Positions 35,981 to 44,414 of a stretch of DNA of 64,000 bases are shown here, piece after piece (the first letter of the stretch is position 1; every line of letters begins with the position of its first letter). The DNA is from Hyphomicrobiales bacterium (GTDB taxonomy: Bacteria > Pseudomonadota > Alphaproteobacteria > Rhizobiales > Rhizobiaceae). Both the position numbers and the translations under genes were made by a program. The notes under the pieces were generated by a model. That model saw nothing but the letters and a program-made list of their open reading frames with translations, did not search any database and was not told the origin of the DNA. Location: assembly GCA_900466875.1 (NCBI GenBank), contig UBNQ01000033.1, positions 49,198 through 113,197 on the forward strand, written 5' to 3'.

Positions 35981-36513
35981 GGTGGCGGCGGCACCCTTTC
36001 AATATCTGGGCACTTCCATACGATAGCACAGAACTTAAGATAATCTGAAAAACTGATTATTCCATCAGGCAAGGCATCTGCAATACCAACAGCGCCCTGC
36101 AAGAAGACGTTAACGTCTTGATCGCGGTTAATTTCATATGGGTGCCAGCGACCAAAAAAAGTTTGGAGTGCCAACCCCCTGGGTGCATTAGCCGGATTGG
36201 TGTGCGGTCTTTTGGGACGCCATTCGACAGGATTGAGACGAACGGCGCGCGGTAAGAACGCCATCTTCACTTCTAATTGGCCATAAATGTCTGCTTCCCA
36301 AGTATCAACAGGAGTCGCTAATCGCGCAGACACGCCCCCACCAAGAATTCCATTCAGCTTTAACGCGGCCTGCCATTCCAACCGACCCGTCGGACGATTA
36401 AACACAATGTACCAATCGGACATAGCATCAATCGATTTTGATGCTGCATTGACGCTGTCGAGATGATTTAAGAGCTGCCCCCGCTGCTCTGGTGTCAAAG
36501 TGCTTCCCTCCAC
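35959..36513 (-). CDS. Hypothetical protein, main reading frame of a possibly frameshifted gene
   Basis: A 184-residue reading (from a GTG) that I do not recognise. It contains SDWYIVFNRPTGRLEWQAALKLNGILGGGV and WEADIYGQLEVKMAFLPRAVRLNP. There is no proper ribosome site before the GTG. A second frame starting at 36592 with a good GGAG site gives a plausible N terminus that would join this frame if one G were removed from the GGGG run at 36513-36516. So the intact protein may be about 210 residues. AT-rich, part of the same accessory patch as the DUF1828-like gene. Confidence 0.55.
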   Translation of the reverse strand: MEGSTLTPEQRGQLLNHLDSVNAASKSIDAMSDWYIVFNRPTGRLEWQAALKLNGILGGGVSARLATPVDTWEADIYGQLEVKMAFLPRAVRLNPVEWRPKRPHTNPANAPRGLALQTFFGRWHPYEINRDQDVNVFLQGAVGIADALPDGIISFSDYLKFCAIVWKCPDIERVPPPPWSRSLL

Positions 36514-36592
36514 CCCAAACTATTGATGAATACATATCACGCACACTCAATAGACTGCCAGCAGCCAGGAAAGAATCAATGATGCCAATCAT
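36428..36592 (-). pseudogene. Probable N-terminal fragment of the adjacent hypothetical gene (frameshift)
   Basis: An ATG at 36592, one base after the CorC-like stop and 4 bases from GGAG, opens MIGIIDSFLAAGSLLSVRDM, a natural helical start. In this frame the reading ends at 36428 with sequence that looks non-coding after the GGGG run. The neighbouring frame continues smoothly. The simplest reading is one gene broken by a single-base insertion, either real or a sequencing error. Confidence 0.45.
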
Positions 36593-36593
36593 A

Positions 36594-37481
36594 TCACTCC
36601 GCAGCCGGCACCGCATCGTCCGCCGGCCTTATCCTCAGCCGCGTGATCCGGTTCTTCTCCCGCTTCATCACCACGAAACGCTTGCCGTAAAACGTAAACG
36701 CCTGCCGTTCTTCCGGAATGAGCATGGATGAGTTGATCACCAGCCCGGCGATCGTCGTTGCCTCGCCATCCGGCAAGTCCCAGCCGAGCGCGCGGTTGAG
36801 GTCGCGGATCGGCACCGATCCGTCCACCACGATCGAGCCATTGGCTTCCTTGCGCACGCCCTGGATCTCGACATCATGTTCATCGGCAATGTCGCCGACG
36901 ATCTCTTCCATGATGTCTTCCAGCGTGACGATGCCCTGCACCTCGCCATATTCATCGACGACGACGGCGAAATGCACCTTGCGTTTCAGGAAGGCTGCGA
37001 GCTGATCCTTGAGGCTGGTACTGTCCGGCACGAACCACGGTTTTTGCATGACCTTCAGGATATCGACATCGGCAGGCGTCCTATCGGGATCGAGAAGAGC
37101 GCGCAGCAGATCCTTGGCATGCACCACGCCGATGATGTTTTCCGTCGAATTGCGCCAGACGGGCATGCGCGTATAGGGGCTTTCCAGCACGGTGCGCACG
37201 ATGACGTCCGCCGGATCATCCGCATTGACGGCAACCATGGCCATCCGGTGGCGCATCACGTCGGAAACTTCGAGTTCCGTGAGATCGAACAGCTCGCTCA
37301 GCCGGTCGCGATCCTCGGCGCCGAAATTGCCCTCCCGATGCATGGCATCGAGCGCGGCATGCAATTCGTCATGACCGCAAAGCGTCAGCGTCCTGCCGTT
37401 CAGCGACGTTCCGGTCGCACGCATCAGGCCGCGGATGACGGCGTTGACGCTGCGCGAAAGGAGGCCGCCTGCAGATGTCAT
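36594..37481 (-). CDS. CorC/HlyC-type CBS protein lacking the DUF21 membrane domain
   Basis: A 295-residue protein with two CBS domains (about residues 75-200: VSDVMRHRMAMVAVNADDP, TRMPVWRNSTENIIGVVHAKDLL, HFAVVVDEYGEVQGIVTLEDIMEEIVGDI) and a C-terminal CorC_HlyC domain. Rhizobial relatives are about 430 residues with an N-terminal four-helix DUF21 (CNNM) domain; here only the last stretch of that domain (residues 4-30) remains. The ATG overlaps the aroB stop, so no room is left for the missing part. It may act as a soluble CorC, or be a remnant. Confidence 0.8.
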   Translation of the reverse strand: MTSAGGLLSRSVNAVIRGLMRATGTSLNGRTLTLCGHDELHAALDAMHREGNFGAEDRDRLSELFDLTELEVSDVMRHRMAMVAVNADDPADVIVRTVLESPYTRMPVWRNSTENIIGVVHAKDLLRALLDPDRTPADVDILKVMQKPWFVPDSTSLKDQLAAFLKRKVHFAVVVDEYGEVQGIVTLEDIMEEIVGDIADEHDVEIQGVRKEANGSIVVDGSVPIRDLNRALGWDLPDGEATTIAGLVINSSMLIPEERQAFTFYGKRFVVMKREKNRITRLRIRPADDAVPAAE

Positions 37482-38608
37482 TTCGAGAGCTTTTCTTTCA
37501 GGAAGCTCAGCACTTCCGAAGAGGGAACATCGTCGGCGACGAAGGACTGGCCGATGCCGCGGGTGAGGATGAAGGTCAGCTTACCGCCGTTCACCTTCTT
37601 GTCCTGCATGATCGCATCGAGAAGCACGTCCGCGCCCGGCAGGTCACCCGGAATATCGCTCATCCTGGTCGGCAGGCCGACGGTTTTCAGATGGCCTTCG
37701 ACACGCTTGGCATCGTCCGGACTTGCTAGGTTCAGCCGAGCCGAGAACTCGTGGGCCAAAACCATGCCGATCGCCACACCTTCTCCATGCACCAGCCTTG
37801 CGCTGTCATATTGAGTGGCCGCTTCCAGCGCATGCCCGAATGTATGGCCGAGATTGAGCAGAGCGCGGCGTCCCATTTCCCGCTCGTCCTCGACGACGAC
37901 ATCGGCCTTGGACTGGCAGCTGACGGCGATCGCCTCGATCCGCTCCGGACTGCCCTCGAATACCTTTTGCCAGTTCTTTTCCAGCCATTCGAAGAATTGC
38001 GGATTGTCGATCAGCCCGTATTTCGCCACTTCCGCATAACCGGCACGGAACTCCCGCGGCGACAGCGTATCGAGAATGGATGTGTCGGCAAGCACCAGAT
38101 CCGGCTGGTGGAAGACGCCGAGCAGGTTCTTGCCGTGACGGGAATTGACGCCGGTCTTGCCGCCGACCGAGCTGTCGACCTGCGACAGAAGCGAGGTCGG
38201 GATCTGCACGAAACGCACACCGCGGCGCACGATGCCGGCGGCAAAACCGGCAAGATCGCCGATCACGCCGCCGCCAAGCGCGATTACCGCGTCATTACGC
38301 TCGATCCGGGCCGCCAGCACCATATCGCAGACGGTTGCCAGATGCTCGAAGCTTTTGGTCTTCTCGCCGGCTGGCAGCGTCAGCGACACGGCTTCGATCC
38401 CGTCGGTCTGCAGCCCATCCATCAGCGCTTCGAGATAAAGCGGTGCGACATGTTCGTCGGTAATGATCGCAGCCTTGCGCCCTTTGAGCCGCGACGTGAT
38501 CTCGCCGCCGGCCCGTGCCAGCAGGCCGGGACCGATCAGGATATCGTAAGCCCGGTCTCCGAGCGGCACATGCACCAGGCGTTCGGGGGAGCGGGACTGC
38601 ACTGTCAT
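37478..38608 (-). CDS. aroB: 3-dehydroquinate synthase
   Basis: A 376-residue NAD- and metal-dependent enzyme of the shikimate pathway. LGGGVIGDLAGFAAGIVRRGVRFVQIPTSLLSQVDSSVGGKTGVN-type sequence is the diagnostic block, followed by FRAGYAEVAKYGLI and LLNLGHTFGHALE with the metal-binding histidines. The ATG overlaps the aroK stop (ATGA) and its own stop overlaps the CorC-like ATG, so the three genes form a tight operon. Confidence 0.97.
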   Translation of the reverse strand: MTVQSRSPERLVHVPLGDRAYDILIGPGLLARAGGEITSRLKGRKAAIITDEHVAPLYLEALMDGLQTDGIEAVSLTLPAGEKTKSFEHLATVCDMVLAARIERNDAVIALGGGVIGDLAGFAAGIVRRGVRFVQIPTSLLSQVDSSVGGKTGVNSRHGKNLLGVFHQPDLVLADTSILDTLSPREFRAGYAEVAKYGLIDNPQFFEWLEKNWQKVFEGSPERIEAIAVSCQSKADVVVEDEREMGRRALLNLGHTFGHALEAATQYDSARLVHGEGVAIGMVLAHEFSARLNLASPDDAKRVEGHLKTVGLPTRMSDIPGDLPGADVLLDAIMQDKKVNGGKLTFILTRGIGQSFVADDVPSSEVLSFLKEKLSK

Positions 38609-39195
38609 TCTCTATCACCTTCTTGCGCAAGACCGGTAATGGCCTGCAGAACCTCGTTGGCCATCAGTTCCTTGCTGATATTCACGGACATCACCGTGAG
38701 ATCGGCCTCGGCATAGATCGGGTAACGCTGGATCATCAGGTTTTCCAGCGTCTGTCTTGGATTTTCGGTCTTCAACAGCGGACGATGGTCTCGCCGGCTG
38801 ACCCGGTCCCACAAGGTGTCGAGATCGGCATTCAGCCAGACAGACAATCCGCCCTGCTTGATCTGCGCGCGCGTCGCCTCGTTGATGAAAGCGCCGCCGC
38901 CGGTCGACACCACGCGTGGACCGTGCTTGAGCAGACGTTCGACCACCCGCGTCTCCAGCGCCCGGAACTCCGTCTCACCATATTGTGAAAACAGTTCCGC
39001 GATCGTCATTCTGGAAACGGATTCGATTTCCGCGTCGGTATCGACAAAAGGAATGCCGAGCGTCTGGGCCACCAGCCGGCCGATCACCGATTTGCCTGCG
39101 CCCATCAGGCCGACAAAGATCAGGTTGCGGTTGCCGAGCGCTTCGCGAGCCTGGTCCCGTAATGTCTGTCGCTCGACTGTTATGTCTTCACTCAT
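38605..39195 (-). CDS. aroK: Shikimate kinase
   Basis: A 196-residue P-loop kinase that phosphorylates shikimate. Walker A is GLMGAGKSVIG, the DxD-type shikimate site is FVDTDAEIE, and STGGGAFIN is the conserved glycine-rich loop. The C-terminal IQRYPIYAEADLTV is typical. An N-terminal extension of about 20 residues is common in rhizobia. First gene of the aroK-aroB-corC unit. Confidence 0.95.
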   Translation of the reverse strand: MSEDITVERQTLRDQAREALGNRNLIFVGLMGAGKSVIGRLVAQTLGIPFVDTDAEIESVSRMTIAELFSQYGETEFRALETRVVERLLKHGPRVVSTGGGAFINEATRAQIKQGGLSVWLNADLDTLWDRVSRRDHRPLLKTENPRQTLENLMIQRYPIYAEADLTVMSVNISKELMANEVLQAITGLAQEGDRE

Positions 39196-39342
39196 GATGC
39201 CGTCCGTTCGTCAAAACGGTATCAACAAATGTTCATTCAGCGTCAAGCCACGCCCGCTATTCCATCACGCGGAAGATGCACATCTTGTCGATCTGTAAAC
39301 CATTCGGGCTATAGTGCGCCGGAACGATACGGAGCCTTTTCA

Positions 39343-39498
39343 ATGCCCACACTCTTCCGCTTCCTGTTCATCCTGGCAGCCATTGCCGGCGTGATCTATG
39401 GCAGCATGGTCGCGCTCGTGGTGCTCGTCGAGCCGAAGGAACGCGAGATCACCGTCAGGGTCCCGTCCGAACGGCTCAATCCGCCCGCGCAGCAGTAA
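39343..39498 (+). CDS. 51-residue small membrane protein upstream of xerD
   Basis: A 51-residue protein with one N-terminal membrane helix ([25 protein letters not shown]) and a short polar tail ([19 protein letters not shown]). GGAG lies 8 bases before the ATG, and an upstream reading from 39229 has no such site. Small proteins of this kind are conserved next to xerD in rhizobia. Function unknown. Confidence 0.75.
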   Translation: MPTLFRFLFILAAIAGVIYGSMVALVVLVEPKEREITVRVPSERLNPPAQQ

Positions 39499-39512
39499 GC
39501 GAGGCCATGTCG

Positions 39513-40457
39513 ATGAGAGACCTGTCCGCCGCCCATATCGAAGCCTTCCTGGAAATGCTGAGCGCCGAGCGGGGTGCCGCGGAAAACACGCTCTCATCCT
39601 ATCGGCGCGACCTCGACGATCTCCACGATTTTCTGATTTCCCAGAAAACCTCTCCGCTTCTGGCCGAAAGCCGCAACCTTTCGGCCTATCTCGCCCATCT
39701 GAACAAACGCGCCTTTGCAGCGTCTTCCCAAGCACGCCGGCTTTCCGCTATGCGCCAGTTCTACAAGTTCCTTTATGCCGAAGGGCTGCGCACGGACGAT
39801 CCGACCACGGTGCTCGACGCGCCGAAGAAGCAGCGCGCCCTGCCGAAGAACATGAGCGAAGAAAACGTCACCCGGCTTCTCGAACGGGCCGCAACGGAGG
39901 CGGCCGAACCGGGCAAGGAACAGCTCTCCCGCCTGCGCATGCTGGTATTGCTGGAACTGCTCTATGCGACGGGCATGCGTGTCAGCGAACTCGTTTCGCT
40001 GCCGCTGAAAGTGCTGGAACAGGACGGACGCTTTCTGATGATCCGCGGCAAAGGCAACAAGGAACGGCTGGTGCCTTTGTCACGATCTTCGATCGCGGCA
40101 CTGAAGGTCTATGGCGAGGCGAAGAAGGCGGTTGAAGCGGATGGGGAACCAAGCCCATGGCTTTTTCCTTCCCATGGAAGCGCCGGTTATCTGCCGCGCC
40201 AGGTTTTTGCCCGCGACCTCAAGGCACTGGCAGCGAGAGCGGGTATAAAAACCTCGTCCATATCGCCGCACGTCATGCGACACGCCTTTGCCAGCCATCT
40301 TTTGGCGCACGGCGCAGACCTACGTGTGGTGCAGGAACTGCTTGGACATTCAGACATTTCGACCACTCAGATATATACGCACGTGCTGGAAGAAAGGCTT
40401 CGTCAACTGGTGGAAACACATCACCCTCTTGCAAAAGAAGCCAAAAACCGGGATTAG
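39513..40457 (+). CDS. xerD: Site-specific tyrosine recombinase XerD
   Basis: A 314-residue tyrosine recombinase that with XerC resolves chromosome dimers at dif. The SAM-like N-terminal domain is followed by a catalytic domain with Arg156 (ATGMRVSEL), Lys180, His253 and Arg256 ([14 protein letters not shown]), His279 ([15 protein letters not shown]) and the nucleophile Tyr288. GAGG is 8 bases from this ATG but only 2 from the ATG at 39507, so I favour this start. No neighbouring integron or phage features are seen, which fits a housekeeping Xer protein. Confidence 0.93.
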   Translation: MRDLSAAHIEAFLEMLSAERGAAENTLSSYRRDLDDLHDFLISQKTSPLLAESRNLSAYLAHLNKRAFAASSQARRLSAMRQFYKFLYAEGLRTDDPTTVLDAPKKQRALPKNMSEENVTRLLERAATEAAEPGKEQLSRLRMLVLLELLYATGMRVSELVSLPLKVLEQDGRFLMIRGKGNKERLVPLSRSSIAALKVYGEAKKAVEADGEPSPWLFPSHGSAGYLPRQVFARDLKALAARAGIKTSSISPHVMRHAFASHLLAHGADLRVVQELLGHSDISTTQIYTHVLEERLRQLVETHHPLAKEAKNRD

Positions 40458-40520
40458 AAGCCCCAAATGAAAATTGGGAACTCCACGTTCCCATAGGAAA
40501 ACAACGGGAAACCGGATCTG

Positions 40521-41474
40521 ATGCAGACTTATCTCGATTTCGAAAAGCCCATCTCGGACCTCGAGGGCAAGATTCACGAGCTGAAGAAGCTTGCGACCGA
40601 AGACGAGAGCATCGACACGTCCGACGAAATCAATCGGCTTGAAGTCCGCGTCAGGGAAGCGACCCGCGACATCTATTCAAAGCTCGGAGCCTGGGAAAAG
40701 ACGCAGGTCGCGCGCCACCCGCAGCGGCCGCATTTCGTCGATTACGCGGCCCATCTCTTCACCGATTTCACGCCGCTTGCCGGCGACCGCAATTTCGGCG
40801 AGGACGCCGCCATCCAGGCCGGTCTTGCCCGCTTCAACGGCATTCCGGTGGCCCTGATCGGCCAGGAAAAGGGCAGCGACACGAAAACCCGCCTGAAGCA
40901 CAATTTCGGCAGCCCGCGCCCTGAAGGATACCGCAAGGCGATCCGCATCATGGAAATGGCCGACCGCTTCGGCCTGCCCGTCATCAGCCTGATCGATACG
41001 GCCGGTGCCTATCCGGGCGTCGGCGCGGAAGAGCGCGGCCAGGCGGAAGCCATCGCCCGCTCAACGGAAATGTGCCTCGGCCTCAAGGTTCCGATGATCT
41101 CTGTCGTCATCGGCGAAGGCGGCTCGGGCGGCGCGATCGCGATCGCCACCGGCAACCGCGTCTACATGCTCGAACACTCGATCTATTCGGTCATCTCGCC
41201 GGAAGGTGCGGCCTCGATCCTGTGGCGCGATTCGACCCGCGCCCGCGAAGCGGCCACCAACATGAAAATCACCGCGCAGGACCTGAAGGGTCTCGGCATC
41301 ATCGACGACATCATTCCCGAACCGAATGGCGGCGCCCATCGCGAGCCGGTGACGGTCATGAATGCTGCCGGCAAGGTGATTTCGTCGGCTCTGACGGACC
41401 TTTCGAAGCTCTCGGGCGACGAAGTGCGCGCCGCGCGCCGCCAGAAATTCCTGGAAATCGGCCGGAACCTATGA
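40521..41474 (+). CDS. accA: Acetyl-CoA carboxylase carboxyltransferase subunit alpha
   Basis: A 317-residue subunit that with AccD transfers the carboxyl group from biotin to acetyl-CoA for fatty-acid synthesis. The start MQTYLDFEKPISDLEGKI is typical; SLIDTAGAYPGVGAEERGQAEAIARS and IGEGGSGGAIAIATGNRVYMLEHSIYSVISPEGAASILW are signature blocks. It stands as a single gene 63 bases after xerD. Confidence 0.97.
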   Translation: MQTYLDFEKPISDLEGKIHELKKLATEDESIDTSDEINRLEVRVREATRDIYSKLGAWEKTQVARHPQRPHFVDYAAHLFTDFTPLAGDRNFGEDAAIQAGLARFNGIPVALIGQEKGSDTKTRLKHNFGSPRPEGYRKAIRIMEMADRFGLPVISLIDTAGAYPGVGAEERGQAEAIARSTEMCLGLKVPMISVVIGEGGSGGAIAIATGNRVYMLEHSIYSVISPEGAASILWRDSTRAREAATNMKITAQDLKGLGIIDDIIPEPNGGAHREPVTVMNAAGKVISSALTDLSKLSGDEVRAARRQKFLEIGRNL

Positions 41475-41651
41475 TTGCCGCCTTCTTCATTGAAGGTTGC
41501 CAATTTCGGCCACATTGATCATAACAGTGGTGCTCCGAGGGTTTTGCTGGACAAGCGATTTTCAGCGGTTAAGAAAATGTAAAGCTTACCGTATCATTAT
41601 TGCACGCCTCTGCCCCGGTTTGATGCCGAACTAGATATGTGGTCCGTTCCG

Positions 41652-42974
41652 ATGCGTCTGAAGCACATCGCCTTCGCTCTTCTGGTTGCGACAGCCCTTA
41701 CAGGCTGCAACGACACCCTTGATTCCGCCACCAGCATTGACATTTCCAAGGTCAAGAACAAGGTCGAGCAACCTCTGCCGGCAAAGATCGTCGCCGATAT
41801 GCAGGCGAAGAACATGCCGCGCAATTCGCCGATCATGATCCGCATCCTCAAGGAAGAGGGCAAGCTGGAGATCTGGAAGGCCAAGGCGGACAACCGCTTC
41901 GACGTGATCAAGAGTTACGACATCTGCGCATGGTCCGGAAAGCTCGGGCCGAAGATCAAGGAAGGCGACCGTCAGGCTCCTGAAGGTTTCTACAGCCTGA
42001 CGCCGGCGCACCTGAACCCCAATTCGCAGTATTATCTCGCGATCAATACCGGCTTCCCGAACCGCTATGACGCGGCCAATGGGCGCAACGGCACCAACCT
42101 GATGATCCACGGCGCCTGCTCATCGTCGGGCTGTTATTCGATGACTGACGCGCAGATTCTCGAGATCTACGCCTTCGCGCGCGACGCCTTCAAGGGTGGC
42201 CAGACCTCCGTACAGTTGCAGGCGCTGCCCTTCCGCATGACGGCGGAAAACATGGCGCGCCACCGCGAAAGCGAGCACAGCGACTTCTGGAAGATGATCA
42301 AGGTCGGCTACGACAATTTCGAAGTCACCAAGCGCCCGCCGGAAGTGGCGGTCTGCGGCAAAAAATACGCTTTCAACCAGGAAAGCAAAGGCCCGCTCAG
42401 CGCCGCGGCTGCCTGCCCGGAAATGTCGACGCCGCCTGCATTGGTCTCGGCTCTCTCTTCGTATAACAAGACCTATGACGTGGCCTTCGAAAAGGCCGTC
42501 GACAAGCTTGGCAGCAAGGTTTGGTACGAGCCGAGCGAAGCCGAACGCAAGGCGGTCGTCGCTGAAAAGCGCAAGGGTCGCGAACTTGCTTACGCACCGA
42601 CGGGCACGTCGCTCGAAGCTGGCAAGCTGATGAGCCAGTCCGAATTCCAGCAGATGATGCAGAAGCGCATGGCAGGCGGCCAGATGAAGCCTGCATCGAC
42701 GCAGCTCGCCTCTCTGTCCGCTGCTCCGCAGCCGGCAACCGTCGCCGAGCGGATGAAGCAGGATCGCCTGCCCGCATCCACCGGCGCGATTCCGTCCGCG
42801 ACCGGAGCAACCGTCGCGAGCGCGACGGTGCCGACCATCAAGACCGCCGAAGGCAAGACGGCAGCCGTTCCGGTTCCCGAACAGAACCCGATGAACCCGC
42901 TCGCCTATGCAGGCCCGGAAGCGCCTGTCAGCGAAGCCAAGAAGCCATTCTGGAAGTTCTGGGACAAGCAGTGA
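41652..42974 (+). CDS. Murein L,D-transpeptidase (YkuD) lipoprotein
   Basis: A 440-residue lipoprotein (lipobox LTGC, Cys19) with a YkuD domain that makes 3-3 peptidoglycan cross-links or attaches proteins to peptidoglycan. The catalytic motif is IHGACSSSGCYSM, with His143 and the nucleophile Cys151. The C-terminal third is alanine/proline-rich and likely disordered. The start MRLKHIAFALL is chosen for its clean signal peptide; an ATG 15 bases upstream is possible. Its stop overlaps the tusA-like start. Confidence 0.88.
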   Translation: MRLKHIAFALLVATALTGCNDTLDSATSIDISKVKNKVEQPLPAKIVADMQAKNMPRNSPIMIRILKEEGKLEIWKAKADNRFDVIKSYDICAWSGKLGPKIKEGDRQAPEGFYSLTPAHLNPNSQYYLAINTGFPNRYDAANGRNGTNLMIHGACSSSGCYSMTDAQILEIYAFARDAFKGGQTSVQLQALPFRMTAENMARHRESEHSDFWKMIKVGYDNFEVTKRPPEVAVCGKKYAFNQESKGPLSAAAACPEMSTPPALVSALSSYNKTYDVAFEKAVDKLGSKVWYEPSEAERKAVVAEKRKGRELAYAPTGTSLEAGKLMSQSEFQQMMQKRMAGGQMKPASTQLASLSAAPQPATVAERMKQDRLPASTGAIPSATGATVASATVPTIKTAEGKTAAVPVPEQNPMNPLAYAGPEAPVSEAKKPFWKFWDKQ

Positions 42975-43219
42975 CCTCGCCAGCCGACGTGGTCTATGAC
43001 CTGAGAGGGCTGAAATGCCCTTTGCCGGTTCTGAAAACCCGTCGCCGGCTGAGAACGCTTCATCATGGTGATCGCCTCATTGTAGAGACCAGCGATCCGC
43101 TCGCCGGGATCGACATTCCACATTTTTGCAATCAGGAAGGCCACCAACTCGTGGAAAGCGAGAAAACGGCGGAAGGCCACCGTTTCGTCATTCGCAAGGG
43201 TATGTCGGCTATCGCCTGA
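42971..43219 (+). CDS. Sulfurtransferase TusA family protein
   Basis: An 82-residue TusA-like protein with the motif LRGLKCPLPVLKTRRRL; the Cys of CPLP carries persulfide sulfur in the family. The GTG start overlaps the L,D-transpeptidase stop (GTGA). Sulfur delivery to tRNA thiolation or molybdenum cofactor is the usual role; which one applies here is unknown. It overlaps the convergent GTPase gene by 11 bases. Confidence 0.9.
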   Translation: MTSPADVVYDLRGLKCPLPVLKTRRRLRTLHHGDRLIVETSDPLAGIDIPHFCNQEGHQLVESEKTAEGHRFVIRKGMSAIA

Positions 43220-44402
43220 AGCCGGGCACAGCCAGCGGGTTGTCTTCCAGCGCCGCGCGGTCAGGGCGGTCGAGACGCGGCTCGCCGGTAAAGGCCGAAA
43301 ACAGATCTGCAACGAATTCCTCGGACAGGCCCTTGGTGATGACGACCATGCGTGTCTTCCGGTCGGATCCTTCCGGCCAGCGCGGCAAGCGCTGCGGCGG
43401 ATGAAAAATCGCCTGCACACCATGCAGCACAAGCGGACGCTCGGGATTGTCCGACAGGTTTACCACTGCTTTCATCCGCAGAAGCTTTTCTCCATGAGCG
43501 GATCGCAAGAGATCGATGAACATGTCGATCGCCATCGGATCGATCGGACGCTCATGCACGATTGAAAAGGATCGGATGTCGTCACCATGACGGTTCACGT
43601 CATGATGATGGTGGTGGTGATGCCCGTGTCCATGGTCATGCGGATGATGATGGCCGTGCTCGTGGTCGTGCCCATGAGCATGATGGTCGTCATGAGCATG
43701 GTGATGATGCTCATGGCTTTCGGCCGCGATCTCGTCACGCAGCCAGCGATCCACATCGGCGATCTTGCTCGACGGATCGTATAGTCCGTTCTCCAGGAGC
43801 GACAAGCTACCGGATGACATGTCGTCACCATCCGTCACCGGCGCACGCGGATTGAGCCCAACAAGCCTGGCGCGCAGGGCTGAGAGTTGCGCAGGCTCCG
43901 CCAGCGCCTGCTTCGAGAGGACCAGCCGGTCCGCGACCGCCACCTGCTTGACCGCTTCCGGATGCGCATCGAGCGTCGCAAACCCGTTGACCGCATCCAC
44001 GACGGTCACCACGCCTTCGAGCTCGAAATTCTGCGCGATCACCGGATTGCCCATCACCGACTGCATGACCGGCGCCGGGTCGGCAAGGCCTGTGGTTTCG
44101 ATGACCACGCGCGTAACCGGCTTGGCGCGACCGGTCTGGATCGCGTCCATCATCGAGGCCAGTGTATCGACCAGCTCACCACGCACCGTGCAGCACAGGC
44201 AGCCGTTCGACAGCTCGATCATCGAGTCCCCCGAGGCCTCGACGAGCAGGTTGTCGATCCCGACCTCGCCGAACTCGTTGATGATGACGGCAATGTCTTT
44301 GGCGGCAGGGTCGCGCAGCATCCGGTTGAGCAGCGTCGATTTCCCCGCACCGAGAAAGCCGGTGATGATGGAGACCGGAATCCGGTCCTGACCGTGGGCC
44401 AT
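43209..44402 (-). CDS. COG0523 (CobW/ZNG1-like) GTPase with a histidine-rich loop
   Basis: A 397-residue metal-chaperone GTPase. The P-loop is GFLGAGKST (about residues 15-23), the metal-binding motif GCLCCTVRGEL near 67-77, and SKQALAEPAQL stands near the nucleotide-specificity loop. A linker at about 230-270 has very many His residues, likely to bind Zn, Ni or Co. The CobW C-terminal domain follows. The ATG at 44402 has GGAA 6 bases upstream. It is not next to cobN or zur, so the metal is uncertain; zinc is the first guess. Confidence 0.9.
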   Translation of the reverse strand: MAHGQDRIPVSIITGFLGAGKSTLLNRMLRDPAAKDIAVIINEFGEVGIDNLLVEASGDSMIELSNGCLCCTVRGELVDTLASMMDAIQTGRAKPVTRVVIETTGLADPAPVMQSVMGNPVIAQNFELEGVVTVVDAVNGFATLDAHPEAVKQVAVADRLVLSKQALAEPAQLSALRARLVGLNPRAPVTDGDDMSSGSLSLLENGLYDPSSKIADVDRWLRDEIAAESHEHHHHAHDDHHAHGHDHEHGHHHPHDHGHGHHHHHHHDVNRHGDDIRSFSIVHERPIDPMAIDMFIDLLRSAHGEKLLRMKAVVNLSDNPERPLVLHGVQAIFHPPQRLPRWPEGSDRKTRMVVITKGLSEEFVADLFSAFTGEPRLDRPDRAALEDNPLAVPGFRR

Positions 44403-44414
44403 ATGCTGTTCCAA

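Noticed and set aside
43560..43855. Open frames opposite the histidine-rich loop (for example 43562-43855)
   Set aside because: Met/Val-rich products arise from the complement of CAT/CAC codons; no gene.
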